NCBI RefSeq assembly: GCF_003144195.1
Contig: NW_020290064.1
Location: 6,246-70,245 of the forward strand
Direction of reading: 5' to 3'
DNA length: 64,000 nt
From: Ceraceosorus guamensis
Lineage: Eukaryota > Basidiomycota > Exobasidiomycetes > Ceraceosorales > Ceraceosoraceae
Shown here: positions 12,257 through 22,005 of the stretch, piece after piece
Layout of the letters: the number at the start of each line of letters is the position of its first letter
How positions within the stretch are numbered: the stretch's first letter is position 1
Notes under the pieces: model-generated
What the model was told of the DNA's origin: nothing
The model's input: the letters and a program-made list of their open reading frames with translations, nothing else
The model's database searches: none
Translations under genes and position numbers: made by a program

Positions 12257-13074
12257 CTGTAAGAAGCACGGCGATATGTTTGGCGCGCACACACTTGCTC
12301 ACCCCAGTGCAAGTTTGTCCTCGTCACTCAGTCTTTTCGCGAGTTGAGAGAGCTGGCCCCGGTCCGAGTTTGAGCCATCGGAGGTTTCAGCGGCCTCGAG
12401 AACCTCGCGCTGCTCCCTCTGGGCGAGGTGATGCGTTCTGCAGATCGAAAGTGTCAGTCGAGCCAGCGCATCGAACCGCGCACCCCTTCCGCAAAGCAGT
12501 GGAGAACAGCGCTCAAAGCTCGCCCTTGCACCGAGCAAGTAGTAGCTCGCTGCTTTCGAAGTGCCGTGCTCGAGCGCGGCGTCGCTCCAGACTCACTGTG
12601 CAGCAAAGACCTTATCAGAAGCTCTTGCGGTAACGACGACAATTGGAGCGTCCTTGACTGCAGTATTGCGGCGCGTAGTCGAGATTCCTCTAGCCTCCAC
12701 TGAAGACTGCTCCAACGAGACGTCGTTGCTTTCGATAGGTGATGGCCGTCGATGTCAATGCGGTGCACTCTTTCAGGCAAAACAACTCTTGTTATTAGCT
12801 CACTCAGACGTTGCGCGCTTGGTCGACTCTGACTGGCTGGAGACAATGTCTTCGGCGGTGCTGCGGAGATTGAATGTTCACCTCCCGTGAGGTCAGCTTT
12901 GCTTTTGGCGGCCACTCCCGCATTGTGAGCTCACCCTGAAGTGTGGACGTCGCGCGTCTCAAAACGGCGATGTTGAGTTCGAGCATTCTGCATCTCCATC
13001 ACCGGCATGGGCTGGGCCGTAGTGATGATGATGCTCGTCAGCATAATCAGAGCAGTGATATTGGGAGCTTTCAT
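6899..13074 (-). CDS. Secreted multi-repeat precursor with serial KR sites
   Basis: About 20 exons join to roughly 1,258 residues. Exons (minus, high to low): 13074-12935, 12860-12804, 12728-12597, 12437-12303, 12256-11951, 11879-11856, 11779-11522, 11322-11209, 11125-10880, 10464-10363, 10304-9921, 9536-9498, 9439-9188, 9120-9064, 8990-8706, 8607-8551, 8491-8246, 8180-7920, 7657-7538, 7460-6899. Exon 1 starts MKAPNITALIMLTSIIITTA, a clear signal peptide. Nine repeat exons each carry a Gly/Ala-rich hydrophobic stretch, a Tyr plus basic cluster, and, except in the last, a basic amphipathic end such as KLGRLPKIFKR, GRFKIFKR or LKFWKR. STKR, TTRR and LAKR sites occur before the repeats. This is the layout of Kex2-processed fungal polyproteins (Candida Ece1, Ustilago Rep1), though I see no sequence match. 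Processing and function are inference. Least certain are the exon 3 acceptor, the 10880 and 9921 ends, and the 10.6 kb region. Nine separate genes is the rejected alternative. Confidence 0.75.
10045..10190 (-). repeat. Degenerate minisatellite inside repeat R4
   Basis: About five imperfect copies of a 27-33 base word built around GGCCTCGGCA/AACAGCAACAGCAGG. They encode a run of Ala/Val/Pro-Arg units (AVPRP-like) in R4, which makes R4 about 130 bases longer than its neighbours. Confidence 0.7.
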
Positions 13075-13607
13075 CTTGGAAGAGGTAGGATGAGTAGGTG
13101 TAAATGACTAGATGAGTTGGTCGCTGCCTGTAGCACCAACGCGAGGAAGAGGATGGAGACCAGCTCCGGGTGAAATGATAGACTCAAAAAGAATGAGCCG
13201 TGTTCGACATAGGCTTTGACCAGAGACCAGCTCTGTAGATCTCATAAGATGCGGGGTAAGGCCAGCTTACGGGACTTGGGGTGATGTTAGCGAGGCGTGA
13301 GGCAGCGGAACATGTGAACCTGCTGTCTTTATACACACGAACTTCACGCCCACACGATGGGGCATCTGCGATTCTAGCGTGCTTTTGCAACGGTCAGCGT
13401 GATCGGCGCCCAAGTCAGGTGGCGCAGGCCTGGCTGCGTGGATTTGGCTTTTCGCCGTCGCCAAGACAATCGTGAATGCAGCCGGCAAGTGGGAGGGCGC
13501 ACTGGTGAAGGCTGTTGAAATGGCGTCAAATGAATTCATTCCATTTTGGCTAATTTTTCTGTGGCTGCTCCGCGCAGTCGGCTAGGTGCACCGCATACAA
13601 CCAAAGC
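13075..13607 (-). promoter_or_regulatory. Upstream region of the repeat precursor
   Basis: No gene is seen in these 533 bases. Read on the minus strand, TATAAAG occurs at about 13327-13334, some 250 bases before the precursor ATG. It is a candidate TATA box, although the distance would require a long leader. The far end holds the CCT8 3' region. Confidence 0.35.
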
Positions 13608-15543
13608 CTAGTCTTCATCCCATCCCTTTTGCTGTGGCACCTGTGGCAAGACGAAGCGGTGCGCGTAAATGCGATTTTGTGGTCAGTCAAGGAGCCAAAA
13701 TGGATTGGATATGGCAACTGCTCGATGCTGACCTTGATGCCGGCAGGCTTGGACATGATGATGCTGTCGACGGAAAGGACCTGGACGGCAGCGCCAGTGG
13801 CGTACCTGAGGGCCCAGTGCTTCGCAGCCAGCACATCGAAGATTTGCGCCGGCGTGGTAGCAACTGTTCCATCATTCTCGCCCTGTCAGGCAGGAGGCAG
13901 GATTGGGCGGATAGGTCAGGTGTGACTGATCCAGCGCAGCCTCACTGCGCCAAAGCTCGGGAAACTTACATCGATGTCGATCCCAACATCCGCACTATCC
14001 TTGTTGGCGTGCTTGGCAAAGACGGCGCTAACAGTCTCCGTAGCATCCAGACCCGCGTTTTCGGCCAATGTGCGAGGGACAACTTCCAAAGCTTCGGCGA
14101 ACTTGCGAATCGCGTGCTGATTCAGTCCTGGCATCTTTTCTCCGAACTCGGTTACGCGCCTGGAGAGCTCCACCTCGGTCGCGCCCGCACCTGGCACTAG
14201 CCGGGCATCCCTTGTCAAGGCTTTGATCACGTTGACGCCATCATCCACTGCCCTTTCGACGTCATCCAGCAGGTTGGCAGTCGCTCCGCGTAGGACCACT
14301 GTAGCCATGCGAGGTTTCGCCTTTCCACCGACCTTGCCTTCTTCCTGCCTGAATACAGTCACTCGGTCTCCGCCAATCTCGGTTGTCTCCACCACATCCA
14401 CCCAACCTGCCTCCTCGGGAGTGGGAGGACCCATGCGAGCTAGAGGCGTAGCACCCAGCAGAGTGCTGAGTCTTCTCAATTCGAACTTGCTGAGAATCTT
14501 TATGACCAGGATCCCGAATCGGTTCAAGTAGTGCATGGCAAGCTCTCCAACAGTAGACCCGGTGACGACCACCTTTACGCCAGAATCTGCAATCTGTCTG
14601 ATGATGAGCTCCAGTGACTTTTCTTCGCCATGACTGAACGTCGAGAGCTCCTTGGCATTGTGTAGCAGTACCGTTCCTTTCGTCTCAGTCTGGCTGATGT
14701 CCAGGCCGCAAGTAAAGACAGCCACTTTCGCAGCCTCTGCTTTGCGGACGACCCCTTCTGGTGTGCGGCCAAATACCATACCACGTACCACTCTAGAGTC
14801 GCTGAGTGAGCCGCCCATGATCTTGACTACGCGCACGTTGTCGACATTAAAGTCTTTCAAAAAGGCTGCGCTCGAAGATGAGGATGCACCTGTGCCGGAA
14901 GGAGCTTGAGGCAAAACGAGCGATACCGCTTGTGCAACGAGCGGCGCCAGCAGGTCCTCTTGGCCGTACTGCTTGGAGGCCAGCGCTGGACGGATGGCCA
15001 GGGCGAGCGACTCGACCGTGGGCGGTGATGTCAAAGATGCGACAGAGAGGTCTATGAGAAGAGGTGATGTGTGTCAATGGCCTGCTCGCGCGCCTGCAAG
15101 CATCTGATCGACTCACCTTCAAGCTCTTGTACGGCCTTGTCCCTTGCCAGCTCGTAGCCTTGGAGCACTTCGGTAGGATGCAGCCCCAAGGTGATGAGCT
15201 GAGCAGCCTTTTGCAGCAGCTCGCCAGCTAGCATGACTACCAGTGCGCTGCCATCTCCCAGCTCGGCTTCCTGTTGCTGCGAAGCGAGCACCAACAACTT
15301 GCCGATGGGATGTACGACGTCCAATTCTCTAAGGATGGTGGCCGAGTCGGAAGTGACGAATGTCCTGCTCAGGTGGTTAATGACGATCTTGTTCTTGCCA
15401 TTGGGACCGAAGGATGTCCTGAGCATGCCGCTCAGCTCGGAAGCCGCTTCGATATTCCTCAAGACGGCATCCTCGATACCTTGAGAGATCTTGTAGCCAT
15501 CCTTGAAGATGGGCGTGCCCGCCTTTGGCACTTTCAACGACAT
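13608..15543 (-). CDS. CCT8: T-complex chaperonin subunit theta (CCT8)
   Basis: Four exons: 15543-15117, 15051-13970, 13882-13733, 13640-13608, giving 563 residues, close to the usual 550 or so. The product is one subunit of the cytosolic TRiC/CCT ring that folds actin, tubulin and other proteins using ATP. Visible chaperonin signatures are RTSFGPNGKNKIVINHL, TSDSATILREL, EAELGDGSALVV (the GDG ATPase loop), TETKGTVLL-like and DDGVNVIKALTRDARLVPGAGATEVEL. The theta assignment rests on ILREL followed by HPIGKLLVLASQQQE, on GLDATETVSAVFA, and on the acidic-aromatic C-terminus GWDED, which matches the theta subunit ending. The last exon codes only ten residues plus stop, and the donor before it is GTCAGC. 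Confidence 0.95.
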
Positions 15544-16344
15544 GTCGGCAGATTGAAATGTGGCCGAGCAGTGTGCTTGTCAGCTCTGGCTTGACGTGAT
15601 GAGGGAGAGCGTGGAGGAGGACTTGGCTGATTGCTCCACGAAGGGCTGATCTCAACACTCAGACTGCTCTCCTTTCAGGACTCGTGACTCGTGACTCGTG
15701 AGCGACTGCTAACTGCAAATCGAGCGATCTCCACGATGATTCTTGATTTCGAGAGTAATATGTTGCACACACAGCAGCTGCTCACGACTTTCCACGACGC
15801 GTCTTCACGTCGAAGCCGCCAGACGCTTCTTGTCCCGGCCGATATATCGACCGTCTTGATTTGTCACGTGGCGACTTCGTCTTCTTTCCGCGGAAAGGAT
15901 GCCTCCTCCTGCAAAAGTCGACATTTCCCCGCGCGGAATCGGCTCGCATGCAGTCGCGAGTCTTGTTGCGTAGAAGGAAGATCTTGCTTCGCACAGCCTT
16001 CTTCTATACACGGTCATAGTGGTGCTCCGCCTGCAAATTCATCCGCGGGCACGAAGATGCGGATCATCCAACAGACTATTATGCCTCGAAACGTCTCCGA
16101 ACGACCAAATGACGAGCTTCGGAAAGGCTGACATTCCCCGCAGCTGCTTGGGCTCGTGGCTGTGCGCGGATTGATTGCCAGTCGCAAGCCGATCATGTTG
16201 GAGTTGGGACAGTGCAGGACACGCGGTGGGAGGAAGGGAAGGGTACAAAAGGAGGAGATTGTCTGCGCTTTCTTAGCTCTCCCACAGATGACGACGATCA
16301 ATCCGCCTACCGCTGCCCTCCTTTAACCAGCTCATCTTCCCACC
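15544..16344. promoter_or_regulatory. Divergent promoter region, CCT8 / RTA1
   Basis: An 801-base spacer between two divergent genes. It contains CTCGTGACT in tandem at 15679-15702 and GATTCTTGATTTCG at 15737-15752, both members of the dispersed short-motif family. There is no supported gene. Confidence 0.5.
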
Positions 16345-17425
16345 ATGTCGTCAGCCAAAGCAGGTCTCGAAGCAGGCAGTCCTTTGCCTTACCTCTTCTC
16401 CATCCCTGGTAACGTAGCCTTTGCTGCTGCCTACCTCATCCTTTCGCTGGTCCACTTTGCATGGTTTGCAAAGACACGATGGGCAAGGTGGGTCCTTTGC
16501 CTCCCCATTTCTGAAGCGTTTTCTGCGCTCGGATTCGCGCTCCGTATTGCCTGTCGATATAATCAACAGAGCATAGGACTGTATGCCATCGCCAACCTGT
16601 TTGGTAAGTGCTGGCGCGCAAGGCTAGGACGTGTTTTGCTAGCGTGAGGGCTGATGGCTCATCTTTGCATCATCTTGCGCAGTTATCCTCAGCCCGGCGG
16701 CCTTCTTAGCATTCAACTACATGCTCTACGGACGCCTGATGCGATCCATTGATGCGACACTCACGGCTAATTCTCCTCTACGGCAAAAGTGCGTCTACTC
16801 CATCCTGCCCCCCAAGCTTGTCGGAAGGCTTTTCATCTGGTCGGACGTCATCACCTTCCTCATCCAGGCGACTGGCGGTGGCCTGCAGGCAACAGGCGGA
16901 GACAAAGCTGATCTGGGAGATAAAATCTTCCTCATTGGTGTCATTTGTCAAGGCATCTCCTATCTCATCTTTGTCGGTCTGTTGCTGACCGCGCACAGAA
17001 ACATCGCTCGAGCACCCGGCAGCACCGCTTCTCGCTCATCCACCAAGACGGCTACAGTGACGCTCTATCTCTTGTACTTGTCCAGCATCTTCATCATTGT
17101 CCGCTCGGTCTATAGGATCATCGAGATGGCTCAAGGATATGGTGGAAAGCTGTACAGTACCGAAATCTACCTCTTCGTGCTGGATGCTCTGCCTCTGGCC
17201 CTCAGCAACGCCATTTGGGCCGCTTTCTGGCCTCCCTTCCGACTTGCCAATCCTGAGAGAAACCCTTGGGACCGCTCAGCGCTCAATGAGACATTCCACC
17301 AGCCTGCCGCACACAAGTCCAGCGACGTGCCATATGGCTACGTTCCCGAATCTCCTTCCAAACAGCCGCTGCATATGCAGCCCGTAGGACATGGCACTGC
17401 TCACGGCGTTTACTACGACAAGTGA
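16345..17425 (+). CDS. RTA1-family seven-TM membrane protein
   Basis: Two exons, 16345-16603 and 16683-17425, giving 333 residues. Seven hydrophobic segments are visible. After TM3 the sequence reads ILSPAAFLAFNYMLYGRL, then LFIWSDVITFLIQATGGG, the signature of the RTA1/RTM1/Rsb1 family. Later segments are IFLIGVICQGISYLIFV, YLLYLSSIFIIVRSVYRI and ALPLALSNAIWAAFWPP. The C-terminal 60 residues are polar and cytoplasmic in the usual topology. Family members are implicated in lipid translocation or resistance to amphipathic compounds such as 7-aminocholesterol. The substrate of this member cannot be told. Confidence 0.92.
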
Positions 17426-18045
17426 TTCGGCTCAAGTCACGCACGCACAGGCCCCATGTTTTGATTCCGTGACAATTTTTAGAGGCCTGACGGCATCAGT
17501 ATTCTCAATCACGTGTACATACCTGAGGAATAGTCATTGGGTAGAGTGAAAGACCGCAATCTGCAATTGATGGAAAATGTAGAGGATGATGGTATCTCGG
17601 CGAGTCGCCTAGCGCAGCAAGTTGTACGGCTCCTACCATCAGCAACAATACCCGTGACTGCACGAGTCTGATGCACGGGTGCTGTTGGTGCGTCGTCCAC
17701 TGCTGTGACTGTGACTCATGACTGTCTGCCGCGGCCTCCAAGTAGTTTTGCCGCGGGCGAGTCGTGCTGTGCTGCTCGCTCTCGCCTTTGCTCCGCACGA
17801 AAGCGGAGGCTGTGTCTCACGATGAATTGTGCGAAATGCAAATCCGGCCGCTGACACTCACAATGTAACCGTGGCTCACGACGGTCTACGTTTCGCATCT
17901 CGGCTCATCGATCCATCACTTCAGAAGCGCACTTGCCGCCTCGCCCAATAGACCATTAATGCGCTTTTTCTGCCCCGACATTCCGACGCGCGCCAACGCT
18001 CTACGATAGGCTGAAAGTGGCTGCGGCAGGCCGCTCACGAGAGAC
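17426..18045. other. Intergenic spacer
   Basis: About 620 bases with no supported gene. Several short antisense frames here have no recognisable domain. Confidence 0.5.
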
Positions 18046-21000
18046 ATGAATCGCAAGCGGCGAGCACCGCACGATGAGCAGGATGAGGAGACATCGCCTA
18101 CGTTCGGAGCGGTGTTGCGATCTGGCCAGCTGCGTGTTTCAGACAAGCCATCTGATAGACCAAATGTTGGGACGGGAGAGGGAGATCCGGATGTACATAG
18201 AGCCTCATGTAGGAGTGCACAAGCGCACGCAGACCCTCCAGCCGCCCACAAGACGAGCTGTCTTGCTTGTCGAGAGTCCAAGGTGCGTCTCTCAATCCCG
18301 GCGGATCAGAGGAAAGTCATGCTAACGTATCCCGAATGCGCCCTCAAAGGTGCGGTGTGTGCCACGCGCAGGACAGGTCTTGGGTGTGGGCAAATGTATG
18401 CGCTGCGAAAGGCTTAAGAAGGATTGCATCTTCAAGGAGCACAGAAGGGGGAGGAAGCCCGGTAAGGTGTGAGCTGGAGTGCACCATCTTAGAAGCGCGC
18501 CGGGTGCAGCGTGAGCTCCGTCTGATTTGCACCTCATGACCTCCACGCAGCAAGCACGTTCAGATAGACCGACGATGGCAGGCCCTCATCAAGCTTCTCG
18601 ATGAGCTGGAGTCCTTAGTGAGTGTTCAGTCGCAGGACAGTCCCTTCAATCGCCACGCGCTCCGGTCTGACTTTGATACTATCTTCCTAGACTGACGCGA
18701 TAGCGGATTTGGATGGAGCTGCGCTTGTCCGCTCTCTCAGGTACCAGCTGGTTTCTTCGCTCGCTGCTATGGAAAAGGATGGTACGAAGGCTCACCAAGG
18801 TTTAGGCCACGATCACAGCCCCAGTGGCGCGTCCTCACCGACAGAGCCTGCGTTCAGCATGGCGTCGACTTCGATCAATGCGAGGCGGGGCGGAGATGAT
18901 GCTGGTCAGTCTTCCAGCACGGCATTGCCTCCCACTGCGACACTCCTCCAGCCACAGCCCCGCAGTGTTGAGTCTCACGGCACTCCGGCGAATGCGGCGC
19001 AAGGTCTATCACCATACGAGCACTCCATATCGCACAACTATCCCTATCCATTGCCACAGCACGCATCTCGCTCCAGGGGTCGAGGATCAGCGGCAGCTCT
19101 AGTGGAATTGGAAGACTACGAAGCACAAAGGTCTGTTCCGCGATCTGTCGACACTCTGACCAATCCCCTCAAGCTCTTGGCAAGAGCTAGCGCCGTCGTG
19201 AGAAGTGCTTCTGGAACGCTGGACGAAGATGAGGAGGTCGAAGATCAGAGGGAACTCAGTGCGAGCTTGTTGGAAGAAGATGCACGAGATAGGGACGTGT
19301 CAGGAGCGCATGGCGACGCGCGAAGTCGAGACTCGAGAGCACTCAGAGCTATGCACAGAGCCGCAGAAAATAGGATACATGACCTCTCACCTGGCTCAAA
19401 AACCACCGTGACACCAAGGCGTTCCATTCATGCATCTGCTGGCCAGCGCAAGGAAACAGTAGACGATGTGAATTGGTCTAGCTACTTTGCGCGCGGAATT
19501 TTTGCACCTGTGCGTACAAGAATACTCTTCTCTGTGAGAAAGTCGCTGCCTCACAGACACTGAAAGTCTGCATCGTCTTTCAGTTATATGACACTGGGCC
19601 AGACCTGGATCCGATCGAGCTGGGCATCATCACTGTGGATCTGGGTCAAGCCCTTGTGGCTCACTTCTGTGAGTGGCTGCAAAGGAGACTCTGGATTCGC
19701 TCGATGGTGCCTATGCCGGCTAGCGAGCAAGAGCCTAGCAATGCGTCGCTGATCCTCTTTGTATTCTGCTGCTTGCTTAGACTCGGCACACAGCTCATTC
19801 GTGCACGTCTTCGACCCACTACTAAGCACGCTCGAGTACATGCGCCGAAGAAGTTGTTTCTTGCTCACGGTCATCTGCCAGATCTCTGCCATCACATACG
19901 GTGATGACTCCGGCCAGCGACTCGATGGCCAAGGAGGTGTGCTACAGCGGCTCGTCGAACACAGGGAGTATCTGACGCCTATCATCTTGTGTGGCGGATA
20001 TCGGAGCGTCGAAGCTGCTCAGGCGTGCATTGTGCTGTGAGTTGACCGGAAGCGTGAGAAGTAAGGCATCTTTGACGGAAATCTTCTGCGGCATTTAGCG
20101 CCCAGTACGCTCCTCTAGCAAGCTCGGCCACCGAAGACCAGACCTGGAGCTTGATGGGTACAGCGCGTGAGTGAAAGGTTCAAGACGCTGTGCCACCTTG
20201 TATAGCAGGGCAGCTGACCTTGCTGCCCTCTTGGCATCTCAGTACGCATGACCACTGAGGTGGGGTGAGAATTCTTGCGGAGCCCGCACCTTCATGTTCC
20301 GTAGTACCGCATGACCTGACAGCGCAGCATGCCCGCCTCGCAGATGCAATCTCAAGCTCTTTTCTTATCTGCCCGTGCCTCTCCGTCTACGACAGGAGTC
20401 CGGCGCTAGAGCAGAGAAGCATCAGCGACAGCTGCGCAACACCGAACGCTTATGGTTTACGCTTTGGCTCTTCGCGAGTCATGTTTCTTCGCAGACTGGT
20501 CAGAGACTCATGCTGTCTGATGAAGGCAGCGTCGCGGCGTCCGGAACATGGCACACTAGAGATTTTGCTCTACCACAGGACGAATGGCTCATTGCCCAGG
20601 TCGAGCTGCGCAGGATTATTGTGAGTACGTTTGGTGTTCCGCTGGTCGGTTGTGGTAGGCTGCTGAGCCAAGACAGTCGTCTGCGCATTTCACTGCAGAC
20701 AAGGGCTACCGAGCGCTTCCATTCGCAGATGAAACATCTCATCGCTGAAGCGTCTTCCACGACGTCCCTCAATTCTTCGTCTGCTTTGGACTATCAGGCG
20801 GAAGCTTTCCGAAGTTCAATTCTTCAAGACTTGAGCAGGTGGGCCTCGGCTTGGCTCGGCACTCCCGAAGCGGTCCCGTCGCAAGAGTCACAGTCTCGAC
20901 CTTTGCTCGATCTCGGTCATCTAGCACTAGCTCATGCAAAGCTGGTCACCTTGTCTTTGCCTCTTCTTACATGGCCTGCGTCTCCAAGGGCCTCTACGGA

Positions 21001-21700
21001 ATCCGGCCCAAAGACTTTGCGTCTGCCACGAGCTCTCTTGCCTCACTATAGAGATGCTTGTGAAGCAGCTCAGACGTTCCTCAGCTTGCTTGTGAGCAGA
21101 TGGGCAAGCCTGAAGAGGAAAGACAACGTGATGCTGGTAGATGCGCTCCACGCTTCCGTCTTGGCGATGCGTTTCGCCAGTCTCGCGCCATGCGATGAGC
21201 AGCCCTACGTTACACAGCGTGATCAGGAACGCGTCGCTGGTATGGTCCAAGAGTTGTGTCACCTGCTGCAGGCAGAGGAACGACGGGTTGGCAGGAGGTA
21301 TGCCAACCTTTTGCAGAGTGTCCTCAACACCTGGAAACGCACCATCTGCTCGGTCTTATCGGAAGATTTGGCTCCCCACATGGAGGTAGCCCCTGGCCAA
21401 ACGCCTAGACACCTCGAAGCCATGTCGAGCGCTTCAGGATCTAGAATCGACACGCTCTACTCTGGCCTCGCGGCTGCAGGGCCACAGCACTCGTCATCGA
21501 GCGGTCAGAGCACCACCTACAATCTCGATGGAAATCCGGACGCCTCTGCTCTCGAGAATGGCGCTTCGCTCTTCGATGCCCAATCCATCTGGTCCATACT
21601 CTTCCCCGAAGCGGTAGACGGCTCAAACCTGGACCCCTTTTTGCTATCCCTCGCCGATGCAAACGCTTCTCTGGCCGACATGAGCAGCAATCTGCCTTGA
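18046..21700 (+). CDS. Zn2Cys6 transcription factor with fungal-specific TF domain
   Basis: Ten exons: 18046-18282, 18350-18468, 18551-18617, 18691-19509, 19584-19668, 19781-20036, 20099-20166, 20243-20264, 20410-20620, 20699-21700; about 961 residues. The binuclear zinc cluster spans the first intron: SCLACRESK then VRC, KCMRC and KKDC, giving six cysteines in the standard CX2CX6C-CX2CX6C order with an 11-residue middle loop. It is followed by a basic RRGRKPGK linker and DRRWQALIKLLDELESL, a short coiled dimerisation segment. The middle domain contains the stretches LLTVICQISAITY and RNTERLWFTLWLFASHVS, as in fungal_trans. The C-terminal 100 residues are Ser/Ala-rich with acidic patches, suiting activation. 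Targets are unknown. The tiny exons near 20.1-20.4 kb are the least certain part. Confidence 0.85.
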
Positions 21701-22005
21701 ATACGGCAGTAGCTGGGTAGCGCCGGCGGTATGAGAAAACATCTTGAGGCACACATTCCTGTGTCATGCCTGCGATCGCCCCAAGCGAGACCAGTGCCTT
21801 CTTCCCCGTAGACGCCTTGTGTCCTCTTAAGAAAAATCAAAGGATGAAACAGCAGGTCAGATCGGAGCAGGTATTGCAAGCTTACATTTGCTAGACTCGC
21901 GGCTCATGCTAGAAGTGGCGCAGATGTCGAAGCACTAGCACCGAGATTCCAAGCACGGTCCCATATCAAGGCGCACAGACATGCGGAGCAAACAAGGACG
22001 TAGCA
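21701..22005. other. Convergent 3' spacer
   Basis: The 305 bases between the convergent regulator and monooxygenase genes. I see nothing coding in it. Confidence 0.55.

Noticed and set aside
6899-12327. The nine minus-strand frames as nine separate small genes
   Set aside because: Each ends at a good donor in phase 2 and each next one begins after an acceptor in the matching phase. Most begin with a chance ATG inside the intron, and only the first exon has a signal peptide.
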